Origin: Methylobacterium longum
GTDB lineage: Bacteria; Pseudomonadota; Alphaproteobacteria; Rhizobiales; Beijerinckiaceae
DNA: 64,000 bases
Direction of reading: 5' to 3'
Assembly: GCF_022179385.1 (NCBI RefSeq)
Contig: NZ_BPQS01000030.1
Coordinates: 1-64,000 of the forward strand
Below the pieces are notes generated by a model. It was given only the letters and a program-made list of their open reading frames with translations, was not told the DNA's origin and did not search any database. The stretch's first letter is position 1. Each line of letters opens with the position of its first letter. Below are positions 32,428 to 41,275 of this stretch, one piece after another. The position numbers were made by a program, and so were the translations under genes.

Positions 32428-33600
32428 ATGCCATCCTCCCAATCCGATCGCACGCCGCCAGACGACGCCGAGAAGGGGCCTTCCCTCGCTTGGACCTTGG
32501 CTCTGACCACTGCGCTTTTCGGCATCCTAGCGCTGCCACGGCGTACACAACGCTCGGCATCTACAGCCAAGAAGGCACCGGATGACGAAGCCGGAGCGGC
32601 ACGCCAGACATCGCCATCTCACAGTGGCAGCGAGGCTCACCAAGTAGCTCGCACTCAGGCCGATCGTGGACGCCAAGCCACACGTCCGACCCAGATCCCG
32701 GCCAAAGGTTGGAAGGACATCGCGCTGCGCACCTACCGGGACGTGGGTGAGAACCGGATCATGCTGGTGTCGGCTGGCGTGACCTTCTTCGCACTGCTGG
32801 CGATCTTCCCCGCGATCGCCGCCCTGGTATCCGTCTACGGGCTCGTAGCCGACGCCTCGACCATCAACGACCAGCTCGCCAGCTTGCAGGGCATCCTGCC
32901 TCAGGGGGCGCTGGAGATCGTCGGCGATCAGGTCAAGAACCTTGACGAGAAAGGCAACGCTACCCTGGGGCTGAGCCTGATTGTGAGCATCGCCCTGTCG
33001 GTTTGGAGCGCCAACGGCGGGATGAAACACATCTTCGACGCACTCAACCTCGTCTACAACGAGCGCGAGAAGCGCAACTTCGTCGTGCTCAACCTCGTGT
33101 CGCTCGCCTTCACTGCGGGCGCGCTGCTGTTCCTGATCCTGGCGCTTGTCGCGGTCGTGGTGCTGCCGGTGGTGTTCGAGTTCGTCGGCATCGGCAAGGA
33201 CGCCTGGTGGTTAGCCCTGCTGCGCTGGCCCGTGCTTCTGCTCGCCGTGCTCGGCGGCTTAGCGGTGCTGTACCGCTACGGCCCGAGCCGGGACGCGCCG
33301 CGTTGGCACTGGGTCACCGGGGGGAGCGCCGTGGCGGCGGTGCTCTGGCTCGGCGGCTCGCTGCTGTTCTCGTGGTACGTCGCCAACTTCGGCAGCTACA
33401 ACAAGACCTACGGCTCGCTCGGCGCGGCGATCGGGTTCATGACTTGGATCTGGATCTCGACGACGATTGTGCTGCTGGGTGCGCAGCTGAACGCCGAGAC
33501 CGAGCATCAGACCGCCGAGGACACCACGGTCGGTACGCCGCAGCCTTTGGGGACGCGGGGGGCAAAGATGGCCGATAATGTCGGAGCTGCCGCGGAATGA
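32428..33600 (+). CDS. YihY/BrkB family inner-membrane protein
   Basis: This 390-residue protein has a disordered N-terminal region of about 100 residues with one hydrophobic stretch, then the YihY/virulence-factor-BrkB domain with six membrane helices. Landmarks are ENRIMLVSAGVTFFALLAIF near residue 110, LSVWSANGGMKHIFDALNLV near residue 190, YNEREKRNF, and NFGSYNKTYGSLGAAIGFMT followed by WIWISTTIVLLGAQLNAE near the end. The family is widespread and of unclear function; some members were once called RNase BN, wrongly. The ATG at 32428 follows a CGGGAG site. Confidence 0.88.
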   Translation: MPSSQSDRTPPDDAEKGPSLAWTLALTTALFGILALPRRTQRSASTAKKAPDDEAGAARQTSPSHSGSEAHQVARTQADRGRQATRPTQIPAKGWKDIALRTYRDVGENRIMLVSAGVTFFALLAIFPAIAALVSVYGLVADASTINDQLASLQGILPQGALEIVGDQVKNLDEKGNATLGLSLIVSIALSVWSANGGMKHIFDALNLVYNEREKRNFVVLNLVSLAFTAGALLFLILALVAVVVLPVVFEFVGIGKDAWWLALLRWPVLLLAVLGGLAVLYRYGPSRDAPRWHWVTGGSAVAAVLWLGGSLLFSWYVANFGSYNKTYGSLGAAIGFMTWIWISTTIVLLGAQLNAETEHQTAEDTTVGTPQPLGTRGAKMADNVGAAAE

Positions 33601-33818
33601 GCGGCTACCGCCTGACAGCGGCGCTACGGGGCATCCCAATAAGCAGGGCCCTATCAGGAAGCAACAATAGGTAGTGCCTCCGACTATGTAGGATAAATGA
33701 CCGGTTTACCGGTGCCGGGGTTCGTTCTCCTGAGGTCCGCTGACGGTCTTTGGTCTCTCTGCGAGTGCGTCGAGCCCGTACTTCCGTGACAAAGCCTATC
33801 GGTTCCATGCTTGTTATA

Positions 33819-34763
33819 TCAGGCCGCCACTTTGCTACCGGCGGTTGAACGATTAGGCTCTTTGAGCTGCGTGTTCAACGCAGGCGACGGCCGGGCATTC
33901 TGTTGGATCTCACTGGCTTCCTGAGACAACGCCGTCGCGAGAAGCCGCGCACGCTCCGCCCACAGGTTTCGCTCTTCCCGCATCGCATCGAGCTGATCCT
34001 GGCTGCTAGCCAATGCGACCTGTAGGTCATCGACCTCACCGCGTAGCTCGGTTGTGCGCTGCCGCTCACTCGTCAGCGCCGCCTTGAGAATGGCAACAGC
34101 TGCCTCGCTCGGGGCCTTCGATGGACGGCTCATACCTTCACCGCGAAGAGACGCCGCTTCTGGGATCTCCTTCGGTGCCCTCGGCTGAACCTCCACCGCA
34201 GGAGCGGCCCGTACCGCTGCGAGATCCGGTCGGATGTGCGCAAGTTCCGTGCGAACCTGTTCGACATCGAGCACGGAAAGGACGGGATCCTCGACGGGCA
34301 TGGCAGGCGGAAGGCCGACGTCGGCGGTCTGTACACCCTCCTCCTCCAGCACCAGCCCGTGCAGCATCGCAAAGACGCTGTCGCCGCTCAGGCGCGACAG
34401 GTCGAAGCCGCTCGCCGCGGCAAGACTGCTGAAGCGAGCCTGCCCCTTCGTTGACTGGCCGACAAATGCCATCGACCAGTTCGCAAAGCCGCGGCTCTCG
34501 GCCGGCCCACATTGCAGCACCGTCACGTCCCCGTGCCGAGGGTCGCGCTGAATGCGCTCGAAGGTGTCCTCAACGCCCCGGCGCGGCCCCTCCAACACCT
34601 GCGCGAAGGCACCGTCGTTGAACATCAGCGCTCCCGTGACACCGACCTTGGCATTGTTGCGCTGAGACGCATCCAGGATCTGCTGGATCGCCGCTGCAGT
34701 CTCTGGCTCGGCTCCCTGCAGCAGGTTCTTGCTGGCGTAGACGAGGCGGTACAGGTCACTCAT
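33819..34763 (-). CDS. BLUF-domain blue-light photoreceptor with C-terminal coiled coil
   Basis: This 314-residue protein has a BLUF domain at residues 3-100 that keeps the flavin-switch residues: Tyr9 in LYRLVYASKN, Asn37 in QRNNAKVGVTGALMF, Gln55 in FAQVLEGP, and Trp96/Met98 in NWSM. A linker follows, and residues 225-290 form a long coiled coil (AVAILKAALTSERQRTTELR and LQVALASSQDQLDAMREERN). BLUF proteins bind FAD and relay blue light to an output; here the coiled coil may mediate assembly. It lies 28 bases downstream of a GGDEF-EAL gene on the same strand, which suggests light control of cyclic-di-GMP. Confidence 0.9.
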   Translation of the reverse strand: MSDLYRLVYASKNLLQGAEPETAAAIQQILDASQRNNAKVGVTGALMFNDGAFAQVLEGPRRGVEDTFERIQRDPRHGDVTVLQCGPAESRGFANWSMAFVGQSTKGQARFSSLAAASGFDLSRLSGDSVFAMLHGLVLEEEGVQTADVGLPPAMPVEDPVLSVLDVEQVRTELAHIRPDLAAVRAAPAVEVQPRAPKEIPEAASLRGEGMSRPSKAPSEAAVAILKAALTSERQRTTELRGEVDDLQVALASSQDQLDAMREERNLWAERARLLATALSQEASEIQQNARPSPALNTQLKEPNRSTAGSKVAA

Positions 34764-34791
34764 GGGGCTGTTCCGGGAACGAGAGCGAAGA

Positions 34792-36525
34792 TCACGCCTG
34801 GGGCGGGTGGCTTGCGAAGAATGTCGGCAGATCCTCAGCGGGAACCGGCTTGCTGATGAGGTAGCCCTGCACGTCGGTGCAGCCTTCGGCCCGGATGCGC
34901 TGCATCTGCTCGGCCGTCTCGACCCCTTCCGCGATGGTGGTCATGCCCAGGCTCTTGCCGAGACCCGCGATGGCGCGGATGATCGCATCGCCGTCGGGCT
35001 TGCCCGAGAGGTCCTTCACGAAGGAGCGGTCGATCTTGATCTTGTCGAACGGGAACGAGCGTAGGTAGCTCAGCGACGAGTAGCCAGTACCGAAATCATC
35101 CATCGAGACGCGCACGCCGAGTTCCCGCAGCCGGTGCAGGGTCTGCAGGGTCTTTGCACTCTCCTGCAACAGCACGCCCTCGGTGATCTCGACCTCAAAG
35201 CGCGTGGCCGGCAACCCCGAGCTGGCAAGCGCCGAGATGATCGTCTCGACGAGCCGGTCGCTCTTGAACTGCGCGGGCGAGACGTTCACCGCCACCGACA
35301 TCGGCGCGGGCCAAGTGACAGCATCGCGGCAGGCCTGGCGGATGACCCACTCGCCGATCGGCACAATCAGGCCGATCTCCTCAGCCAGCGGGATGAAGTC
35401 GAGCGGCGACACCATCCCGCGGTCGGGATGGCGCCAGCGGATCAGCGCCTCGCATCCGATGATCCGATCGCTCTCGAGCTGCAGCTGCGGCTGGTAGTGC
35501 AGCTGGAACTCACGCCGCGCCAGCGCTTGGCGCATGTCGAGTTCGAGCCGCCGCCGCGCCTGCATGCGGTCGTCCATCTCCAACTGGAAGAAGCGATAGG
35601 TAGCCCGCCCGTCGAGCTTGGCCCGGTAGAGGGCGAGATCGGCGTTCTTCAGGAGCTTGTCGGCCTCAACTCCGTCGCCGGGTGCGAGGGCCGCCCCGAC
35701 GCTGGCACCGATCGTGAGGAGATGTCCATCGACCATGTAGGTCCGACCGATCAGATCGACGACCCGCCGGGCCAAGGCTTGGGTATCGGCTGCCTCTCGA
35801 ACTCCGGTCTGCAGGATGACGAACTCGTCGCCGCCGATCCGGGCGACCGTGTCGGTCGGGCGGACCGTCGAGCGCAGGCGATCCGCGACTTTCTCCAGCA
35901 GGGCATCGCCAATCGGGTGACCGAGCGTGTCGTTGACCGGCTTGAACCGGTCGAGGTCGATCAGGAGGACGGCAAAAGCTTCGCCGGTCCGCTCCAGGCG
36001 CGTGACGGCCTCGGTCAGACGCTCCCGCAGCATGAGGCGGTTGGGCAGGCCGGTGAGCGGATCGAGGCGCGCCATCTCGTCGGCGCGGGCCTCAGTGGCC
36101 TTGCGCGTGCTCACGTCTTCGAGTGTGACGGCCCAACCTTTACCGGGGACGTGTGCGAGCTCGACTTCGACGGTATGGTCCGGGAGCGCGACCTCAAAGA
36201 CGATGGGTGCTCCCTGCTCCCGTGCCGTGCGCAACTGCCGGAAGATCTCGCGCCGAGAGAGTTGGTCACCACGCAGGACACGCAGCAAGTGCCGCGCCGA
36301 TGTCGCGCTCTCAAACGCGGCGCCAACTCGGTCGAACAGGCTCCGCGCTGACGCCGTGCAGACGATCACCCGACCGGTGTGATCGAGGAGCAGGAACCCA
36401 TGGCGCACGCAGTCCAGGTAACGAAGGAGGCTGCTAGGCTGCAGGATCGAGGGCACTGCCGCCACAGACCACCGCGGAGCAGCAGGTTCCAGCGGGCGAA
36501 ACGCGTGTAGGTCCGCGGGCATCAT
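34792..36525 (-). CDS. PAS-GGDEF-EAL cyclic-di-GMP signalling protein
   Basis: This 577-residue cytoplasmic protein has an N-terminal PAS-like domain (about 25-140), a GGDEF domain (about 140-305) and an EAL domain (about 315-570). The cyclase motif is intact (ARIGGDEFVILQ). The phosphodiesterase set looks complete: IGCEALIRWRHPDRG, MSVAVNVSPAQF, FEVEITEGVLL, VSMDDFGTGYSSLSYL, DKIKIDRSFV, TIAEGVET and VQGYLISKPVP. It can in principle make and break cyclic-di-GMP; which activity dominates cannot be read. The start at 36525 follows GAGGCG. The downstream BLUF gene is in the same transcription unit and may be its light-sensing partner. Confidence 0.93.
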   Translation of the reverse strand: MMPADLHAFRPLEPAAPRWSVAAVPSILQPSSLLRYLDCVRHGFLLLDHTGRVIVCTASARSLFDRVGAAFESATSARHLLRVLRGDQLSRREIFRQLRTAREQGAPIVFEVALPDHTVEVELAHVPGKGWAVTLEDVSTRKATEARADEMARLDPLTGLPNRLMLRERLTEAVTRLERTGEAFAVLLIDLDRFKPVNDTLGHPIGDALLEKVADRLRSTVRPTDTVARIGGDEFVILQTGVREAADTQALARRVVDLIGRTYMVDGHLLTIGASVGAALAPGDGVEADKLLKNADLALYRAKLDGRATYRFFQLEMDDRMQARRRLELDMRQALARREFQLHYQPQLQLESDRIIGCEALIRWRHPDRGMVSPLDFIPLAEEIGLIVPIGEWVIRQACRDAVTWPAPMSVAVNVSPAQFKSDRLVETIISALASSGLPATRFEVEITEGVLLQESAKTLQTLHRLRELGVRVSMDDFGTGYSSLSYLRSFPFDKIKIDRSFVKDLSGKPDGDAIIRAIAGLGKSLGMTTIAEGVETAEQMQRIRAEGCTDVQGYLISKPVPAEDLPTFFASHPPQA

Positions 36526-36736
36526 TGTACGCGCCTCACAAACGCAGCGCCCACGCCGCCTAATCGGCACGGGCACTATAGAAGATTAGACAGGGGCACC
36601 TGCTGAAATTCAGTTTGAACTTCGACGACAAAGGACGTGAACGATGCCCCCATCACGCGACGTGAAAACAACCCTGTCGCTTAAATGACCAGCGCACACA
36701 CTAACGGGACACCAGTCATTCCGAGTGGAGTGTGAC

Positions 36737-37189
36737 TCAGCTTGCGATCCGCTGACCCTGCCGACGGTCCATCTCGAAGGCCTGGAGATCTAGGGCCAAG
36801 TTGATGATCTGATCCGACTTCAGGCGAGCAGGCTCGAGTGGGCCGCCAAAGCCGTGCTGTAGATAGACCTCCTGCACCTCCGGCGTGCGCATCGCGCCGC
36901 CCATCGTCCAGTTCGGGAACAGACGGGCCGGCACATCGCGCACGTTGATGACGACGGTTCCTGAATGGCGGGTGTCGCGCGCGATGCGGTTGTAGGTCTC
37001 CGTCACCTGAGCGCGCTCGCCCTCCAGGATCTGCACAAACCACGTCTTGTCGAAGATCAGGAACCCCGTGATGCCATCGCGGCTGTTGTTGCGCTGGGAC
37101 ACCGACAGGATCTCACGCATGTTCGTCAGCATGGCACGGCCGTCGCCCGGCACGGTGTTGCGGCTGTAGTAGACGAGTTGGTGGATCAT
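36737..37189 (-). CDS. Short BLUF-domain blue-light photoreceptor
   Basis: This 150-residue protein is a stand-alone BLUF domain (residues 2-95) with a helical C-terminal cap. The flavin-network residues are present: Tyr7 in HQLVYYSRN, Asn35 in QRNNSRDGITGFLIF, Gln53 in FVQILEGE, and Trp94/Met96 in NWTM. Short BLUF proteins act by binding a partner. It lies between the GGDEF-EAL gene and a divergent LOV-like gene, so several photosensory genes are clustered. Confidence 0.92.
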   Translation of the reverse strand: MIHQLVYYSRNTVPGDGRAMLTNMREILSVSQRNNSRDGITGFLIFDKTWFVQILEGERAQVTETYNRIARDTRHSGTVVINVRDVPARLFPNWTMGGAMRTPEVQEVYLQHGFGGPLEPARLKSDQIINLALDLQAFEMDRRQGQRIAS

Positions 37190-37414
37190 GAGTGTCCGCC
37201 CTGTTTGTGGATGGCTGCTGTGACTGTGATCGATAATTGCACAGGCTTTGCCGCGAGGGCGGCCAAGCGCGGTTTGTTACCGCGCAATCTTGAATGAGTA
37301 GCCACTAAGGGCGTGTTAATTTCATCAAGAATGCCGCATATTTTTGACGAGCCAAGGGGAGAATCAGTTAAGATATTCTGATTTATGCTCGGCCGGAGGA
37401 GGGATACGGCCGTG
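37190..37414. promoter_or_regulatory. Divergent promoter region between a BLUF gene and a LOV-like gene
   Basis: The spacer contains an AT-rich stretch around 37315-37385 (GTGTTAATTTCATCAAGAAT and CAGTTAAGATATTCTGATTT). It could drive both genes. GGAGGAGGG at 37394-37402 is the ribosome binding site of the plus-strand gene. Confidence 0.4.
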
Positions 37415-37888
37415 ATGATCGTGGAGTTAATCAAACTATTTGCAGAGCCGCTTGATCTGGCGGTCGTCGTGACGGACTGTGACCTGGAACGGCCCGGCCC
37501 GACGATCCTGTATGCCAATCCTGCGTTCACCCGGATGAGCGGGTACGAGACCGCTGAGATCCTGGGCGGTTCGCCCCGCCTCCTTCAGGGCGTCGGAACG
37601 AACCCGGAAACCACCCGATCAATCGGCCGCAGCTTGCGCGCGAAGGCGCGCTTTCACGGCGTCCTGCAGAACTACCGAAAGTCGGGTGAGGCATACCTGT
37701 GCGAACTGGATGTACGTCCGATCCGCGGCTTGAATGGCGACCTACAGGCGTTCGTGGCGTTCGAGCGCGAGGTCGTGCGTCGCCGCGGTCGACCTACACA
37801 GAACGGAGCGGGGCGTTATCGAGCCATCGTAGCCTGCGATCAGTCTTCAAATGGGGTCCATCCGCCTCCGTTTGGATCGGTCTCCTAG
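37415..37888 (+). CDS. LOV-like PAS protein lacking the adduct cysteine
   Basis: This 157-residue protein is a single PAS domain with clear LOV character: VVVTDCDLERPGPTILYANP, AFTRMSGYETAEILG, QNYRKSGEAYLCELDVRPI and FVAFEREVVRR. In LOV photoreceptors the E-alpha helix reads Gly-x-Asn-Cys-Arg-Phe-Leu-Gln and its Cys forms the flavin adduct. Here it reads GGSPRLLQG, so the Cys is absent. The Asn in NYRK, which contacts flavin, is kept. The protein may still bind flavin and signal by redox change, or may bind something else. A paralogue with the same change is at 40.0 kb. Confidence 0.8.
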   Translation: MIVELIKLFAEPLDLAVVVTDCDLERPGPTILYANPAFTRMSGYETAEILGGSPRLLQGVGTNPETTRSIGRSLRAKARFHGVLQNYRKSGEAYLCELDVRPIRGLNGDLQAFVAFEREVVRRRGRPTQNGAGRYRAIVACDQSSNGVHPPPFGSVS

Positions 37889-38324
37889 CCGCTCATCAGC
37901 CTGTACCCCACACTCTGAAGCACCAGTAGCTTTACCACACCCGAATAAGACCTTCATCCTATCTATCGTTATGTCGGCAAACCGATCGTTTTCCCGACGA
38001 TCGCTCGGCACGCATGTTGGGCCGCCAAAATGGCTGCAAGCCCGTCGGAAAACCGCGTCGGCTATTCAAACGTCGGCAAAACGTGGCTTTCCGACGCTAG
38101 GGGCGAGTATGCTGTCATGTCCGGTTTCCTGCATCGCGCAACCGAAAGCAGACCAGCGGCTTTCGGCCAGCATCTGCCGCAACGCTGGGCCCGCGGGAGC
38201 GTCTCAGATGGGTGGTTTTGCGACTGTCCGCTTCTGAGCAGCTGATGCTTCGAAGCGGACAGGACCCTGATCTTAGCTTAAGACGTGTTGCCGGTGGTCT
38301 TGGTTTGACATTCTGGGCGCGTGT
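37889..38324. other. Intergenic region with repeated short motifs
   Basis: This 436-base region has several near-copies of GTCGGCAAA/GTCGGAAAA and their complements (37973-38090), a hairpin CGATCG-N9-CGATCG near 37981-38001, and a copy of the dispersed hairpin repeat at 38145-38265. No gene is supported. Confidence 0.5.
38225..38261. repeat. Dispersed hairpin repeat (TGTCCGCTTC/GAAGCGGACA), clearest copy
   Basis: TGTCCGCTTC at 38225-38234 and GAAGCGGACA at 38252-38261 form a perfect 10-bp inverted repeat with a 17-base loop. The related CAGCGGCTTTCGGCCAG lies 75 bases upstream. Similar sets occur near 15.2, 44.9 and 49.25 kb. Confidence 0.6.
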
Positions 38325-39809
38325 TCAGCCAACAGCGCGCGCCGCCTCACGAACCTGCCGCGTCGCCGCATCGACCTGCTCGCTCGCCCGGGCGATGGCC
38401 TCCATGCCGCCGGCGATCGTCGATACCCCGTGCGCGGCCGTGTGCATGCTGCCCGACATCTCGCGCGTGACGGCAGACTGCTCCTCGACCGCCGCCGCGA
38501 TCGCGGCCGAGACCTCGTCCAGCGCCTGGATCGTGCCCTGGATCGAGCCGATCGCGCCCACAGCCTCGCGCGTAGCCGCCTGCGTCGCGCTGATCTGCCC
38601 GCGGATCTGATCCGTCGCCTTCGAGGTCTGCTCGGCCAGGGCCTTCACTTCGGCGGCGACCACCGCAAAGCCGCGCCCGGCTTCACCGGCCCGCGCCGCT
38701 TCAATGGTAGCGTTCAACGCCAGCAGGTTGGTCTGGCCGGCGATGCTCTGGATCATCGTCACGACGTCGCCGATCTGTGCAGCCTGCCCGCTCAGGCCCT
38801 CGACGATGCTGCCGGTATGGCGCGCCTGCTCGACCGCCTCGCCAGCCATGCACGCGGCGTGGCTGACCTGCTGGCTGATCTCGCCGACCGAGGCGGAGAG
38901 CTCCTCCGCCCCTGAGGCCACCGCCTGGATGTCGTTCGAGACCTGCCCCACGGTCGCGACGGCCTCAGCCGTTTGCCGCGTGACGTCCTCGACCGCCGTG
39001 CCGATGGCGTTGAGATCCACGCCGATGGCCCGCTGCGCCTCGGCGCGGCGCTGCCGCTCCTGGACCTGCGCAGTGATGTCGACGGCGAACTTCACCACCT
39101 TGAGCACCGTGCCGTCGGTGTCGATGATCGGGTTGTAGGTCGCCTGTAACCAAGCCTCACGCCCGCCTTTGGCGATCCGCTTGAACTCACCCGCAACGAA
39201 TTTGCCCTGACCGAGCCGAGCCCAGAATTCGCGGTAGACGGCACTCGACTTCTCAGCGGCGTCCACGAACAGGCTGTGATGGTGGCCCTGTATCTCGTCC
39301 AGTCGGTAGCCGACCGCGTCGAGGAAGTTCTGGTTGGCACTCAAGACCGTACCATCGGGCGCGAAGGCGATCACCGCCTGAGAACGGTGGAGCGCGGCGA
39401 TCTGGCCTTCCAGGTCGACCATGTGCAGCTTCTGCTGCGTGATGTCAGTGGCGAACTTGACAACCTTCACCACGCGGCCGGCGCGGTCGAGCACGGGGTT
39501 GTAGCTCGCCTGGATCCAGACAGCGCGGCCGCCCTTGGCGAGGCGCTTGAACTCGGCAGATTGAAAGGTGCCCCGCCGCAGCGCGTCCCAGAAGGCGCGA
39601 TACTCCGAGCTTTCGCGATAAGCCGGCTTCACGAACATCGCGTGGGGCCGGCCCTGGACCTCGGGCAGGGTGTAGCCCATGGCAGTCAGGAAGTTGGCGT
39701 TGGCGGTGAGGATGGTGCCGTCGGGCTGGAACTCGATGACGGCTTGCGAGCGGTCGAGCGCGTCGAGCTTGGCAGCCTGATCCATAGCGCTGCGCATCGT
39801 AAGAAACAT
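38325..39809 (-). CDS. Soluble methyl-accepting chemotaxis transducer with tandem PAS domains
   Basis: This 494-residue protein has no membrane helix. Two PAS domains with PAC motifs (about 10-130 and 132-255) are closely similar to each other: SQAVIEFQPDGTILTANANF against SQAVIAFAPDGTVLSANQNF, and EFKRLAKGGRAVWIQASYNP against EFKRIAKGGREAWLQATYNP. The C-terminal half is an MCP signalling domain with the hairpin tip around TNLLALNATIEAARAGEAGR, which contacts CheA and CheW. It is a cytoplasmic aerotaxis- or energy-taxis-type receptor. The start at 39809 is set by AGGAGGGGAGC. No che genes are adjacent. Confidence 0.93.
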   Translation of the reverse strand: MFLTMRSAMDQAAKLDALDRSQAVIEFQPDGTILTANANFLTAMGYTLPEVQGRPHAMFVKPAYRESSEYRAFWDALRRGTFQSAEFKRLAKGGRAVWIQASYNPVLDRAGRVVKVVKFATDITQQKLHMVDLEGQIAALHRSQAVIAFAPDGTVLSANQNFLDAVGYRLDEIQGHHHSLFVDAAEKSSAVYREFWARLGQGKFVAGEFKRIAKGGREAWLQATYNPIIDTDGTVLKVVKFAVDITAQVQERQRRAEAQRAIGVDLNAIGTAVEDVTRQTAEAVATVGQVSNDIQAVASGAEELSASVGEISQQVSHAACMAGEAVEQARHTGSIVEGLSGQAAQIGDVVTMIQSIAGQTNLLALNATIEAARAGEAGRGFAVVAAEVKALAEQTSKATDQIRGQISATQAATREAVGAIGSIQGTIQALDEVSAAIAAAVEEQSAVTREMSGSMHTAAHGVSTIAGGMEAIARASEQVDAATRQVREAARAVG

Positions 39810-40017
39810 GCTCCCCTCCTTCCGCAACTTCAGCCATTGGGCGGCAGATGGGGAAGCGGCAGTCGGCGGCTGCCGACACAATTTTCACGGTGTGACGCCC
39901 AAGTCGATCACAGTTGCAAACAGCACTACGCAACAAGCGTTAGTTTTGTATTAATTAGGCTCGTGCTCGACACAATCTTGCGGCAGCTATACTTGATCTA
40001 GGTAATGAAAGTAGGTC

Positions 40018-40524
40018 TCACGCGTTCGTGAGCGGAAAAAAACAACCTACGTGCTCGAAGATGGCAAGGCAACGAAGGGCGCCGGTTAACAGGTCGTTGC
40101 TTACGCTAGCGGGTTCATAGCGTCCGGCTGCGCTGACTGCTGGGCGTCCGACCCGGCGGATCACCTCGCGCTCGAACGCGACGAAGTGCTCGATGCGCCC
40201 GTCTGCAGCGCGTATCGGCCGGCAGTCGATCTCGGCGCGGTACTTGTTGCCGTCGGCCCGGTAGTTGGTCAGGTAGCCGTGGAAGCGCTCGCCGGCCCCT
40301 ATGGCACGTCGGAAGGCGTCAACCGTCGCCTGGCGCGCCTCCTTGCCCTGCATAAAGCGCGGGCTCTGGCCGACGATGCTGGTCATGTCGCGCCCAACCA
40401 ACCGCTCGAAAGCGGGGTTGGCGTACAGGATCGTCGGTCCTGGTTCCTCAATCAGCGCATCAGTGACGACGATGCCGACAGCGGCATCGTGAGCCAGAGC
40501 GCGGATCAGTTCGAGAGCGTTCAT
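40018..40524 (-). CDS. LOV-like PAS protein lacking the adduct cysteine (paralogue)
   Basis: This 168-residue protein is a paralogue of the LOV-like protein at 37.4 kb. It shares IVVTDALIEEPGPTILYANP, AFERLVGRDMTSIVG, TNYRADGNKYRAEIDCRPI and FVAFEREVIRRVGRP. The position of the LOV adduct motif reads GQSPRFMQG, again with Ser-Pro instead of Asn-Cys. The C-terminal 35 residues differ from the paralogue. There is no output domain, so it must act through a partner. It lies upstream of the chemotaxis transducer on the same strand, about 200 bases away. Confidence 0.8.
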   Translation of the reverse strand: MNALELIRALAHDAAVGIVVTDALIEEPGPTILYANPAFERLVGRDMTSIVGQSPRFMQGKEARQATVDAFRRAIGAGERFHGYLTNYRADGNKYRAEIDCRPIRAADGRIEHFVAFEREVIRRVGRPAVSAAGRYEPASVSNDLLTGALRCLAIFEHVGCFFPLTNA

Positions 40525-40749
40525 CGTCTGGCAGATCTATTTGCCCTTTTGTCTTGGAGTAATCCTGCGGCACGCATGGCTAGCCAGCAGATTGCACACT
40601 GCCGGCTTGGGCCTCTCAAGGTACCATCGCTCACGATGACGCCTGCCCGCAGACGATCAACGCATAACTAGGCTTTCCGTGCCTGCTCCGGGGGAACAGG
40701 AATGTAAGCACGCGATAGACAGTCGATCAGAATATGTATTTTTATGCCA

Positions 40750-41275
40750 TCAACTGAGTGGCAATTCGATCCTGCAATGTAACTCTTTATCGCTCAGATC
40801 GTAGCTGGTTCGCGCCCTCAGGGCATAAGGCAGGGCCTTCTCGATTAACTCGCGGCCATAGCCACGTGGCTCCGCCATACCTTGTTCTCTAGTCGGCCTC
40901 GCGATGCCCTCCTCGACCCAGTTCAGTACGAGATGTCGCTGCCCGGCCTCAGTCTTGTTGGTCTGCCAATTGGCGGAGAGCCGGCCACCTGCGTCGGATA
41001 GTGCCCCGTACTTGCGGGCATTGGTGGCCAGTTCATGCAGAGCCAGCGCCAGAGTCTGGGCCGTCGTCCGCTGCAAGCGACTGACGGCCCCTCCAGAACA
41101 ACGCGGTCTTACATAGCGGTCGCCCCCAGAGCGTCCAACTCGGTCTGGATCAGGGCTCGGATGGTGATCGGCTCCAGGTCGGAGCGGGACAGCAAACCCT
41201 GCACGCGTGACAGGGCCGCGAGGCGGTCGTTGAACTGCCTCGTGAACGCCTCGGTTGCCGCCAGCGAAAGAGGGC
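40750..41275 (-). pseudogene. Decayed HWE-type histidine kinase fragment
   Basis: From 41076 to 40750 the minus strand encodes the kinase C-terminus: LALALHELATNARKYGAL as the N-box, a WxExG segment and RGYGRELIEKALPYALRART, all hallmarks of HWE/HisKA_2 kinases. Upstream, another frame reads ATEAFTRQFNDRLAALSRVQ and SRSDLEPITIRALIQTELDA, the expected preceding part, followed by a TAA and a frame change near 41080-41115. The sensor part and the phospho-acceptor His region are missing. The gene is therefore a frameshifted, truncated remnant. Confidence 0.8.

Noticed and set aside
35134..36351. 405-codon plus-strand frame opposite the GGDEF-EAL gene
   Set aside because: It is a GC-driven antisense frame; GGDEF and EAL motifs are on the minus strand.
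37973..38090. Repeated GTCGGCAAA/GTCGGAAAA motifs considered as a CRISPR-like array
   Set aside because: The units are short, degenerate and on both strands, with irregular spacing; there are no spacers of uniform length and no cas genes in the window.
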